Positions 35,101 through 42,957 of a stretch of DNA of 64,000 nt are shown in pieces; positions within the stretch are counted from its first letter, which is position 1, and each line of letters starts with the position of its first letter. The DNA comes from Stenotrophomonas maltophilia (GTDB lineage Bacteria; Pseudomonadota; Gammaproteobacteria; Xanthomonadales; Xanthomonadaceae). The DNA lies in the NCBI GenBank assembly GCA_002387845.1, contig DGLB01000071.1, positions 28,290-92,289 on the forward strand, given 5' to 3'. The notes beneath the pieces are model-generated. The model saw only the letters and a list, made by a program, of their open reading frames with translations. It ran no database searches and was not told where the DNA came from. The position numbers were made by a program, and so were the translations under genes.

Positions 35101-35143
35101 GACCAATACAGACTCAGCTAGAATCAATTTTGACCAGTACAGA
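35101..35143 (+). promoter_or_regulatory. Direct repeat, candidate MocR operator
   Basis: GACCAATACAGA (35101-35112) and GACCAGTACAGA (35132-35143) are 12-mers differing at one base, 31 bp apart (three helical turns), in the divergent promoter region between the EamA and MocR genes. MocR regulators bind direct repeats of this kind. TAGAAT (35119-35124) between them could be a -10 for the mocR gene. Confidence 0.6.
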
Positions 35144-35156
35144 TGGGAACACGGGC

Positions 35157-36563
35157 ATGCTGCTCTACTCCGCCATTGCCGCCACCCTGCGCGACCAGAT
35201 CGCGCAGGGCGTGCTACGCGCCGGCGAGCGCCTGCCGTCGATCCGCCAGCTGGCCAGCGGCCATGGGGTCAGCCCCGCCACTGCGGTGCAGGCCTGTCTG
35301 CAGTTGGAGCGGGAAGGCCTGGTGCAGGCCCGTCCGCGCTCTGGCTACTACGTGCTGGCCAGCCCGGAACCACCGCGCAGCAGCGCACCGCGCCGGCGCG
35401 TGCCGCATCCGGTCGACAATCCGGCCCTGGCACGGCTGCATGAGCTGTTGGCCCGCACTGACCTGCTGGCGCTGCACAACGCTTCGCCGGCCACTGAACT
35501 GTTACCCGCCAAGGCGCTGGCCAACTCGATGGCACGCACCCTGCGCCGCAGTCAGCAACAGGCATTGGACTACGCGCCGCCGCAGGGGCATGCACCGTTG
35601 CGGCGCTTGATCGCCCAGCGCTATGCGCGCCTGGCGACTGACGTGTCACCCGATGAAATCGTGGTCACCGCAGGTTCGATGGAAGCGATCAGCCTCGCGT
35701 TGCGCGTGCTGACCCAGCCGGGCGACGTGGTCATCGTGGAAACACCCACCTACCACGGCATTCTGCAAGCCGTGGCCGCGCATGGCCTGAAGGTGCTGGA
35801 GCTGCCGCATCGCCAGGGCGGCGGGTTGGATCTGGCACGGCTGGACGTGCTGCTGGACCAGACCCCGGTGCGTGCGGCCGTGCTGGTGCCCAATTTCCAC
35901 AACCCGCTGGGCACGGTACTGGCCGACGCGGACAAGCAGGCCCTGCTGGACAGCTGCGCCCGCCACGGCACCGTGGTGATTGAAGATGACATCTACGGCG
36001 ACCTTGGCTGGTCGGGTGAGCGGCCGCCGCCGCTGCGGCACTTCGATACGCGTGGGCAGGTGCTGACCTGCAGCTCGTTCTCCAAGACGCTGGCACCCGG
36101 GCTGCGGCTCGGCTGGATTCTGGGGGCCGGCTGGACCGACGCGCTGGTGCGTGCGAAGTACCACTCCACTGTGGGTAACCCGACGCTGCCGCAGTTGGCA
36201 CTGGTCGATTACCTGGAACAGCATGACCTCGACCGGCACCTGCGCAGGTTGCGCCAGCACCTCGCCGACAATGCCTGCCGCATGCAGGATGCGATTGCGC
36301 GGTACTGGCCCGAAGGCACGCGGTGCAGTTCGCCGAAGGGTGGGCTTTCATTGTGGCTGCAGTTGCCTGAGGGCGGTGATGCGGATGTATTGGCGGCTGC
36401 CGCCATGGAGGAAGGCATTGGCATCTCGCCCGGTGTGCTGTTCTCCAGCCGCGGCGATTACCGCGACCATGTGCGGCTGGGGTGTGGGATGGTGTGGGAT
36501 GCGAAGCTGGAGCGGGCGGTGCAGCGGTTGGGCGAGCTTGCCGCGAAAGCAGTGCGGCCGTGA
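35157..36563 (+). CDS. MocR/GntR-family regulator with aminotransferase domain
   Basis: A 468-residue PLP-dependent regulator: N-terminal GntR winged helix (LRDQIAQGVLRAGERLPSIR, HGVSPATAVQACLQLEREG) and a fold-type I aminotransferase-like domain with the PLP lysine in SSFSKTLAPGLRLGW (Lys310) and NPLG and DDIYGDLGW blocks. It probably senses an amine or amino acid and controls the divergent EamA exporter. ATG 35157 gives the correct GntR N terminus (MLLYSAIAATLRDQI). Confidence 0.9.
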   Translation: MLLYSAIAATLRDQIAQGVLRAGERLPSIRQLASGHGVSPATAVQACLQLEREGLVQARPRSGYYVLASPEPPRSSAPRRRVPHPVDNPALARLHELLARTDLLALHNASPATELLPAKALANSMARTLRRSQQQALDYAPPQGHAPLRRLIAQRYARLATDVSPDEIVVTAGSMEAISLALRVLTQPGDVVIVETPTYHGILQAVAAHGLKVLELPHRQGGGLDLARLDVLLDQTPVRAAVLVPNFHNPLGTVLADADKQALLDSCARHGTVVIEDDIYGDLGWSGERPPPLRHFDTRGQVLTCSSFSKTLAPGLRLGWILGAGWTDALVRAKYHSTVGNPTLPQLALVDYLEQHDLDRHLRRLRQHLADNACRMQDAIARYWPEGTRCSSPKGGLSLWLQLPEGGDADVLAAAAMEEGIGISPGVLFSSRGDYRDHVRLGCGMVWDAKLERAVQRLGELAAKAVRP

Positions 36564-36622
36564 CCACGATGGGAGCCGCGTAGTACATGACCCACCTTTG
36601 AAACTTGCGGTTGCACGCTTTG

Positions 36623-36772
36623 GTAGGGTCGGTCGTCAGACGACTGCCGATAACAACAATCAACGCTGGGACGCATGACCCCGGCTGGGGTAACAACGCA
36701 CTTCTCCGTTCACAGGTCACTCGTCACCGTGCCGATTATTTATATCGGCAGTCGTCTGACGACCGACTCTAC
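36623..36772. repeat. SMAG inverted dimer
   Basis: 150 bp from GTAG (36623) to CTAC (36772), arms GGTCGGTCGTCAGACGACTG and its inverse; slightly longer than the other dimers. It occupies most of the 289-bp gap, which has no gene. Confidence 0.88.
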
Positions 36773-36852
36773 CGCCTCTCCGCCAGCCGTGGGCTTAGCT
36801 TTATCGCCCCGGTCTGGCATGATGCCTCCACCCCCCGCGTCCCGGAATCACC

Positions 36853-37569
36853 ATGAAGGTCCACTTCGTCATCCATGAGTCCTTCGAGGCCCCGGGGGCC
36901 TACCTGCAGTGGGTGCAGGAGCGCCGCCATACCGCCACCTTCACCCATCTCCACAGTGGCGATGCGCTGCCGGCGGATGCCAGCCAGCACGACATGCTGG
37001 TGGTCATGGGTGGCCCACAGTCTCCTTCCACGCCACAAAGCGAGTGTCCGCACTTCAATGCCCAAGCAGAGATGGCGTTGATTCGCGCATTCGTCGGGGC
37101 CGGCAAGCTCGTGGTCGGCGTCTGCCTGGGCGCGCAGCTGCTGGGCGAAGCGTTGGGTGGGCAGCACGAGCGCAGCCCGGAAAAGGAGATCGGCAAGTTC
37201 CCGATCACGCTGACGCCGGAAGGGCGTACCCACCCGAAGTTTGCCGGTTTCACTGATGTGCTGGACGTCGGCCACTGGCACGGCGACATGCCCGGGCTGA
37301 CATCAGAAGCCACGATCATCGCCTACAGCGCAGGCTGCCCACGCCAGATCATCGAGTACAGTCCGCGCGCCTATGGCTTCCAGTGCCATATGGAGTTCAC
37401 GCCGGAGGTGGTGGAGATGCTGATTGCAGCGTCCACGCAGGAGCTGGCCGCACTGCGTGATCGTCCGTTTGTGCAGCAGGCAGACGTGCTGCGTGCCCAC
37501 GACTGGTCACAGATGAATCAGGCGCTGTTCGGCTTCCTGGACAAACTGGAAGCCGAACGCGCTTCCTGA
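36853..37569 (+). CDS. Class I glutamine amidotransferase-like protein
   Basis: A 238-residue GATase1 domain protein: nucleophile elbow VVGVCLGAQLL (Cys91), and the His-Glu part of the triad in QCHMEFTPE. GMP synthase-like stand-alone GATases of this type hydrolyse glutamine or gamma-glutamyl compounds. No synthase partner is adjacent, so the substrate is unknown. Confidence 0.87.
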   Translation: MKVHFVIHESFEAPGAYLQWVQERRHTATFTHLHSGDALPADASQHDMLVVMGGPQSPSTPQSECPHFNAQAEMALIRAFVGAGKLVVGVCLGAQLLGEALGGQHERSPEKEIGKFPITLTPEGRTHPKFAGFTDVLDVGHWHGDMPGLTSEATIIAYSAGCPRQIIEYSPRAYGFQCHMEFTPEVVEMLIAASTQELAALRDRPFVQQADVLRAHDWSQMNQALFGFLDKLEAERAS

Positions 37570-37636
37570 CGGTGTCTGCCTGCCCAGCCCCGGCCTGATC
37601 ACGGGGACTTCGTCTCCACCTCCGTGCCCCGGCGTG

Positions 37637-37665
37637 GTAGAGACGGTCGCAAGACGTCTGCCGAT
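37637..37665 (+). repeat. SMAG monomer
   Basis: GTAGAGACGGTCGCAAGACG followed by TCTGCCGAT is one arm of a SMAG element; no inverted partner follows. It lies in the 223-bp gap before the isochorismatase-like gene. Confidence 0.65.
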
Positions 37666-37792
37666 AACCTCCGTCGGCGCTTTAACGCATGGAACCCACC
37701 GGGCAAGCCCTGGAACCGAACGGGAACATGGGAGCCAGCGCGCGCGCCCTGTATCATGAGAACACTGTTGCTTCGTCGTGCCGGAGTCCACC

Positions 37793-38326
37793 GTGAAAGC
37801 TGTTGTGGTGATTGATGTACAGCAGGGCCTGTTCAGTCCCGCCCCCACGCCGGCCGATTCCGACCAGGTGATCTCACGCATCAACCGGCTGACCGAGCGC
37901 GCCCGCCAGCACAACGTACCGGTGATCTTCGTGCAACACGAGGCGGCACAGGGTGACCACTTCCGCCATGGCAGCGATGCCTGGTCCCTGGTGCCCGCGC
38001 TGGACCTGGTGGAGACGGACCTGCAGTCGCGCAAGACCACGCCCGATTCGTTCCACAACACCGAACTGGCCGCTACGCTGTCTGGCCTGGGTGTCACCCA
38101 TTTGGTCGTCTGCGGCTACGCCACCGAGTTCTGCGTGGACACCACGGTGCGCCGCGCCGCCGCGCTGGGGTATGAGATCACGCTGGTAGCCGACGCGCAC
38201 ACCACCCACGACAAGCCGCATGCGCCGGCCATGGCGATCATTGCGCACCACAACGCCACGCTGCCCAACATCCGCAGTTTCGGGGTGAAGATTGCCGCCT
38301 TGCCCGTCGATGAGGTGGTGTTCTAG
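37793..38326 (+). CDS. Isochorismatase-family cysteine hydrolase
   Basis: A 177-residue hydrolase with the Asp-Lys-Cys triad: VVVIDVQQG (Asp8), RKTTPDSF (Lys81) and YATEFCVDTT (Cys114), and the cis-peptide VCGYA region. Family members hydrolyse amides such as nicotinamide, or isochorismate. GTG 37793 is chosen because CCGGAG lies 6 nt upstream; a GTG at 37778 is the alternative. Its stop codon shares the CTAG with that of the convergent acyltransferase. Confidence 0.88.
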   Translation: MKAVVVIDVQQGLFSPAPTPADSDQVISRINRLTERARQHNVPVIFVQHEAAQGDHFRHGSDAWSLVPALDLVETDLQSRKTTPDSFHNTELAATLSGLGVTHLVVCGYATEFCVDTTVRRAAALGYEITLVADAHTTHDKPHAPAMAIIAHHNATLPNIRSFGVKIAALPVDEVVF

Positions 38327-39528
38327 GCGTTGCCACGGGTTGCCGGCAGTCGTGCCGGGGGGTGCTGTCCACCCTTCAGACCAAACAGCGGCCGCAACCA
38401 GGCCACCCGGCGGATGAGCTCGTACAGGCCAAACGCCAGCGCAAAGGTCATCAGCACCAGCAGCGGCCCTTCCACACCCGGAGAAAGGCCAAGCGGCTTC
38501 AGGTTATGCGCGGCTACCACAATGAGGGTCTGGTGCAGGATATAGACCGGAAACACGGCCGGCACCAGATAGCGCAGCGCGCGGCTATCGCCAGGGCTCC
38601 AGTGCCGGGCAAAGCCCAGCACCGCCACGATGGCGCACCACTGGTCCAGACCCCATACGGCGCGCATTGCCATGCGCAGTATCTCAGGTGGATCAGCGTC
38701 GGCGTACGCACGGAAATAAACCACAAGACCGGCCCAGCTACCCAGCCACAGCAGCAGCGCCAGCCAGCGCAGCCGTGCGAGCGCATCCCAGAAGTGCGCG
38801 GCGCGCGCCAGCAGGAACCCCAGCAGGAACACGCTGAAGTACTGGGCATGGCTGTACCAGTCATCGATCAGCGCATGGGTCTGTTCGAATCGGCTGGCCA
38901 AGGCGATACGCAAGGTGCCCAGCAGCAGTGCAGGCAGAATGAGCGCGCCCAGTCCGGACAGGGGTCGTTCCAGCAGCTGCCCCAGTAGCTGCAAAGCCCG
39001 CGGGGCAAACGCCCAAATCAGCCAGAGCACGGCGGTGTAGGCCCACAGGTAAGCGACGAACCACAGATGGTTCCAGGTGGGCACGTAAAGACAGCCCTCG
39101 GCGTCACAGAACCCGTCGTATCCGGTGTAGTACTGCCCCAGGAAGGCGAGGTAGCCGGCGTGATACCCCCCAGGCAGCTGCTCCACCACTTCATAGTAGG
39201 ACTGCGGCGGCGGCACCACGGCAATGCCGAACGCCAGTGGCACCAGCAACCGCCACGAGCGCGACCCCAGCAGACCGCGTTTGCTGCGTGCGTCGGGGTC
39301 GGTGCCAGTCGGGCCGCCAAACAGGAACGCGGTCGCCACCCCGGACACCAGGAACAGCAACGACAGCCGCCACGGCGAGCTCAGCAGCATCAGCGGCTCA
39401 AGCGTGGTGCTGGCGTAAGGGCTTTTGACGTGCCAGCTCCAGGTCACGTAGTACATGCCGACGTGGTACAGCACCAGTACCCCGAAGGCGCAGACGCGGA
39501 CCCAGTCCAGATCGTAACGACGATGCAT
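38323..39528 (-). CDS. Acyltransferase family 3 membrane protein (OpgC-like)
   Basis: A 401-residue integral membrane protein with about ten helices. The N-terminal RYDLDWVRVCAFGVLVLYHVGMYY with its Arg and His, and LFLVSGVATAFLF, are hallmarks of acyltransferase_3 proteins, and the glucan-modifying OpgC/MdoC group is the closest in layout. It transfers acyl or succinyl groups to a sugar or lipid outside the membrane; the acceptor is unknown. Ends tail-to-tail in a shared CTAG stop with the hydrolase. Confidence 0.85.
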   Translation of the reverse strand: MHRRYDLDWVRVCAFGVLVLYHVGMYYVTWSWHVKSPYASTTLEPLMLLSSPWRLSLLFLVSGVATAFLFGGPTGTDPDARSKRGLLGSRSWRLLVPLAFGIAVVPPPQSYYEVVEQLPGGYHAGYLAFLGQYYTGYDGFCDAEGCLYVPTWNHLWFVAYLWAYTAVLWLIWAFAPRALQLLGQLLERPLSGLGALILPALLLGTLRIALASRFEQTHALIDDWYSHAQYFSVFLLGFLLARAAHFWDALARLRWLALLLWLGSWAGLVVYFRAYADADPPEILRMAMRAVWGLDQWCAIVAVLGFARHWSPGDSRALRYLVPAVFPVYILHQTLIVVAAHNLKPLGLSPGVEGPLLVLMTFALAFGLYELIRRVAWLRPLFGLKGGQHPPARLPATRGNA

Positions 39529-39681
39529 GCCCAGCTCCGGCAGAAAGAGCGCCTACGCTGCAACGTGTTCGACAGGGGCAACAGCGCGGAGGGCCAGGCC
39601 GCGGGGGTTGGGGGACCAACCGACCGCAGAATGTGACGAACGGAAATGGCCCCAAAGGTATGTGCCACTTACACTGGAGCG

Positions 39682-40581
39682 ATGACCTCCCCTGCTTTGT
39701 GGCCTTACGAGCGTTACCTGCCTTGGCGTCACTGGTGTGAGGCCGGCTTCTGGCTGCTCCTGATCGGCGCGAACCTGGTAGGCAACAGCATCACTACGCT
39801 GATCGAGCTGCGCCGGTCCGATCCTGCCGCCGAGGTCTGGCAACCGGTGGTCTGGGAAGCCAGCAGTGCCCTGATGTGGCTGCTGCTTATTCCCGTGCTG
39901 GTGGTTTACACGCGCCGGTTCCCCCTGCATTGGGACACCTGGCGGCGCTGGGCATTGGCGTTCATGCCATTAAGCATCGTCATCTGTCTGGTACACGTGG
40001 TTGGGATGGTCGCGCTGCGGGTGCTGGCCTACCGGGCAATGGGAATGGAGTACACCTTCGGGCCCTGGCCGCGCGAGCTGGCTTACGAGTACCTGAAGGA
40101 CCTGCGCAGCGTGGCCACGATCATCCTGCTGATCGAGGGTTATCGTTTCCTGCTGCGGCGCTGGCAGGGCGAGGCGAGTTTGCTGACCGAGCCGGACGAG
40201 GGCCCGCCGGTGGAGCCCGTGGAGCGCCCCGGTCGCTTCGTGGTGCGCAAGCTGGGCCGCGACTTCCTGATTGCCGCCGACGACATCGAATGGGCGCAAG
40301 CCGCCGGGAACTATGTGAACCTGCGGGTACGCGGGCATGACTACCCGCTGCGCAGCACGTTGGCCAGTCTCCAGACGCAGCTTGACCCCGCTCGGTTCCA
40401 ACGCGTCCATCGCAGTTATCTGGTTGCGCTGGACCAGATCGATTCTCTGGAACCGCTGGATACCGGCGATGCCCGCGTGCACCTGCGCGATGGGACTGCG
40501 TTGCCGTGCAGCCGGCGCTATCGGCAGGAGTTGAGGGACCGAACGGGGCTGGGGGTCAGTTCAGCAGCGAGCGCAGGATAA
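39682..40581 (+). CDS. Membrane-anchored LytTR regulator
   Basis: A 299-residue regulator with four predicted membrane helices (FWLLLIGANLVGNSITTLIEL, MWLLLIPVLVVYTRRF, FMPLSIVICLVHVVGMVAL and a fourth at TIILLIEGYRFLL) and a C-terminal LytTR DNA-binding domain (IAADDIEWAQAAGNYVNLRV, RFQRVHRSYLVALDQI, LPCSRRYRQEL). Such one-component membrane proteins couple a membrane signal directly to transcription. ATG 39682 has GGAG upstream. Overlaps the small membrane-protein gene tail-to-tail by 26 bp. Confidence 0.9.
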   Translation: MTSPALWPYERYLPWRHWCEAGFWLLLIGANLVGNSITTLIELRRSDPAAEVWQPVVWEASSALMWLLLIPVLVVYTRRFPLHWDTWRRWALAFMPLSIVICLVHVVGMVALRVLAYRAMGMEYTFGPWPRELAYEYLKDLRSVATIILLIEGYRFLLRRWQGEASLLTEPDEGPPVEPVERPGRFVVRKLGRDFLIAADDIEWAQAAGNYVNLRVRGHDYPLRSTLASLQTQLDPARFQRVHRSYLVALDQIDSLEPLDTGDARVHLRDGTALPCSRRYRQELRDRTGLGVSSAASAG

Positions 40582-40789
40582 GGACGCCTGCAACCAGAAG
40601 CGCAGCCCAGGACAACAGGCCCACCAACGCGCATGCCGTTTCGGACGGCTCCTTGTTTGGCCGCAGCGTCACCAGCACGATGTGCCCCGTGCCCTTGATG
40701 ATGGCCTCGAAAAAGATGTCTACGAGGACGTAGATCACGAAGCGGAACAGACCGCCGAACAGGCTTCCTGCTATGTCGTCCAATGGCAT
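40556..40789 (-). CDS. Small membrane protein, 77 aa
   Basis: A hydrophobic protein with two transmembrane helices (FRFVIYVLVDIFFEAIIKG; ALVGLLSWAALLVAGVLIL). No family recognised. AAGGAG 7-8 nt before ATG 40789 supports the start, and the longer in-frame extension is shadow coding. It overlaps the end of the LytTR gene on the other strand. Confidence 0.7.
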   Translation of the reverse strand: MPLDDIAGSLFGGLFRFVIYVLVDIFFEAIIKGTGHIVLVTLRPNKEPSETACALVGLLSWAALLVAGVLILRSLLN

Positions 40790-40809
40790 GTGTGCTCCTT
40801 GCGCTTGGT

Positions 40810-41298
40810 TCAAGCCCGTCCCAATGGCAGGTAGAGGGCAGCCGCGTCGGTCGTCGCTTCTCGGAAGCCGTAGGCCCGGTAGAAGCGCGCAGCCTTCTCG
40901 TTCAGAGCGTCGACCAGCAGCACGCGCGCGCCCAGTTGCTCGCGTAGGTTCAAACAACGCGCTACCGCATGGGCAAGCAGGAAGTCGCCATGTCCTTTGC
41001 CCTGCTCGGCTGCCGACACAGCCAATCGTCCCATCCGGATAGCCGGAACCGGATAGCCAGGCAGTCGCTTTCGATCACTCTCCTGCATGTCGCTCAGCAG
41101 CAGCTGCGCAGCCGAAAGGCTGTAGTAGCCGAGAATGACGGTGGGTGCCGCACTGTCGATCAAGACATGGGTGGTGCTGATGCCGTCACGATGATGCTGG
41201 GTTGCCTGACGCCGAAGATAAGCATCAAGCGAAGGCTCACCGCAGGAGAATCCATCTCGATGATGTCGCCGCGGGTGTAGCAGTTCCACAACGCGCAT
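40810..41298 (-). CDS. GNAT acetyltransferase toxin (TacT-like)
   Basis: A 162-residue GNAT protein of the TacT toxin group, which acetylates charged tRNA and stops translation: GFSCGEPSLDAYLRRQATQH at the N terminus, acetyl-CoA loop RMGRLAVSAAEQGKGHG, and the final FYRAYGFRE. It starts 3 bp after the stop of a DUF1778-type antitoxin gene, the standard order for TacAT modules. Confidence 0.88.
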   Translation of the reverse strand: MRVVELLHPRRHHRDGFSCGEPSLDAYLRRQATQHHRDGISTTHVLIDSAAPTVILGYYSLSAAQLLLSDMQESDRKRLPGYPVPAIRMGRLAVSAAEQGKGHGDFLLAHAVARCLNLREQLGARVLLVDALNEKAARFYRAYGFREATTDAAALYLPLGRA

Positions 41299-41301
41299 GC
41301 A

Positions 41302-41565
41302 TCAGCCTTGGGTCAAGCGCGCCAGCGCCTTATTCAGTTTGGCATTCGGCTGGAAGGGTGCATCGAGTGCATCCAGGAATCGACGCGACTCTTTTGCAGA
41401 AAGAGTCACAGTCAGCTCTGCCGCCATCACACTCTCGGCTTCACGCAGGACCGCATCGCGAACGAACGCAGAGACGGGCACACCGCGCAGATCCGCCGCA
41501 CGGGCGATCCGCTCCTTGTCGGAGGGGTTGAGGCGAAGGTCGAGGCGGGCGGTTGGGGTTGTCAT
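41302..41565 (-). CDS. DUF1778 antitoxin (TacA-like)
   Basis: An 87-residue ribbon-helix-helix antitoxin: RLDLRLNPSDKERIARAADLRG followed by the toxin-neutralising C-terminal segment LSAKESRRFLDALDAPFQPN, both typical of TacA/DUF1778. It pairs with the downstream GNAT toxin and probably represses its own promoter through the palindrome just upstream. ATG 41565 has AAGGAG upstream. Confidence 0.88.
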   Translation of the reverse strand: MTTPTARLDLRLNPSDKERIARAADLRGVPVSAFVRDAVLREAESVMAAELTVTLSAKESRRFLDALDAPFQPNAKLNKALARLTQG

Positions 41566-41575
41566 GGCAGGCTCC

Positions 41576-41612
41576 TTGTACGGAATAATACCGTACAAAA
41601 GGACACGGTCAA
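41576..41612 (-). promoter_or_regulatory. Promoter and autoregulatory operator of the tacAT-like operon
   Basis: Minus-strand -35 TTGACC (41612-41607) and -10 TATTAT (41590-41585) with a 16-bp spacer. An inverted repeat, TTGTACGG (41576-41583) and CCGTACAA (41591-41598) on the plus strand, straddles the -10 and reaches the Shine-Dalgarno, the expected site for repression by the antitoxin-toxin complex. Confidence 0.75.
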
Positions 41613-41613
41613 C

Positions 41614-42153
41614 TCAGCGTGTCGCAAATCTCCCCAGCACCCACGTGGCACCCCGCCACACCACCAACCGGCTGACCGTCGCGATGAGCATGGGAACGCA
41701 GGCCACGATTGCCGGTAATACCGGTCCAAACACAAAGGTCATGCCCAGGACGAAACCGAACAGGTACTCCGCGCGGTACACCGGCAGTACCACGCTGGCG
41801 GCGAGGATGCCGAGCATGACGTTCGTGGCAGCCGGCTCGCCACCGGTGACGAAGGCCATCGAAAGTGCCGCGCCGGCGACCAGCGCGCCGAGGCTGCCAG
41901 CCATTGCCGGCGGCAACGCACCGGGTCTGCCCTGAACCCGTCGGGTCACTACCCAACCCGCCAATGCACCCAGCAACGGCAGGACCACCAGTCCCCATGC
42001 GTTGGAGATGGCAGGAAGCGTCCGGTCGTTGAGCAGGTGGTGGCGCTGGATGCCGCCGTGGGTGTGCTCCCAGCCCAGCTGTGCCAGCACGGCGAGCATG
42101 GCCAGGACCACGGCGCACGGCAGTAACCATGTGAACTTCTTCGCGGCCATCAT
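41614..42153 (-). CDS. Predicted multi-pass membrane protein
   Basis: A 179-residue protein with about five hydrophobic segments (FTWLLPCAVVLAMLAVLAQL, ISNAWGLVVLPLLGALAGWVV, SLGALVAGAALSMAFVTGG, AEYLFGFVLGMTFVFGPVLP and IVACVPMLIATV). No family recognised; it could be a permease or small membrane enzyme. AAAGGA upstream of ATG 42153 supports the start. Confidence 0.65.
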   Translation of the reverse strand: MMAAKKFTWLLPCAVVLAMLAVLAQLGWEHTHGGIQRHHLLNDRTLPAISNAWGLVVLPLLGALAGWVVTRRVQGRPGALPPAMAGSLGALVAGAALSMAFVTGGEPAATNVMLGILAASVVLPVYRAEYLFGFVLGMTFVFGPVLPAIVACVPMLIATVSRLVVWRGATWVLGRFATR

Positions 42154-42308
42154 CAAGTCCTTTGGTAATGGAGGTTGTTCCTCTCCATCATGGCCAGTGC
42201 GGTCACCCCGCTGCAATGTGAAGAGCGACACCGTGACCAATGGCGGCCCAGGGTGCCCGCGGTCAGATCTCCCGCAGCACCCGGCCTATGACACCGCTCA
42301 AGCGTCGA

Positions 42309-42837
42309 TCAGCGCCTCCCGCACGTTGCGCCAACACAGCTTCCGTTCTCGATGAAACGAACCTCGGAGTGGCCAGGATTTCCGGTGGGTGCTGGCACCC
42401 CTGGCGCCACAAAGAACGTGGCCGAGTTCGCGCCATACAGTCCGGCAGGAATGGCGAATGCCTTGAGCACGGTATAGCTGCGGTACGGCAGGTTGGTGTC
42501 GCGGGTGCGATCGCCACCGACGATACGCGGCACGTCCCCGGCAGCGCCGCGCGCGCGGTTCCAAGCGTTCAGATCCGCTTCGGTGGCCGGGCGCAGGGTG
42601 CCTGCACGTGAGGTCGTCGAACCGGCAGTTCAACGCGGTGCGCAGCGGCTGCGGCGGAGCGTCAAACGCAAAGGGCTTGGTGGCCTCGGCATCGTTTGCG
42701 GCTGAGGCGGGGGCCGTCGGTGCCACGACCGGAGTCGCAGGCTCCGGCGTCGCTTGCCCGGCCGGTGCTTCCGCCGATTCCAGGGTATGCGCACCCGCAG
42801 ACCTCGGGATTCTATGCGGGCGCGCTCCCTGAACCAA
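42309..42837 (-). pseudogene. Frameshifted remnant of an unidentified gene
   Basis: The C-terminal part reads well in one frame (GTLRPATEADLNAWNRARGAAG, VPRIVGGDRTRDTNLPYRSY to CVGATCGRR, stop at 42309). Upstream of about 42605 the sensible protein continues in another frame (ESAEAPAGQATPEPATPVV, then PPQPLRTALNCRFDDLTC). A one-base indel near 42600-42610 joins the two. No good start or signal sequence is found upstream (only TTG 42837), so the 5' end seems lost too. Function unknown; a periplasmic protein with a Pro/Ala linker is possible. Confidence 0.5.
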
Positions 42838-42866
42838 TCCCTGCTGACACGCTGTGCCAACGGGTA

Positions 42867-42910
42867 TTAGGGATCGCCTGATGTCCTCGCGCGGGCGCGC
42901 TTTCTACGCT
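42867..42910 (+). promoter_or_regulatory. RcsB-like box and -10 of the autotransporter gene
   Basis: TTAGGGATCGCCTGAT (42867-42882), then 21 bp and a C, then -10 TACGCT (42905-42910). The same motif and the same spacing recur at 46318 and 54355. Predicted start site near 42917 leaves a 41-nt leader with AGGAG before ATG 42958. Confidence 0.7.
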
Positions 42911-42957
42911 GACCTCATTCAGCGCGGATAGCGCCCAGCTACAGGAGATCTCTTCGA

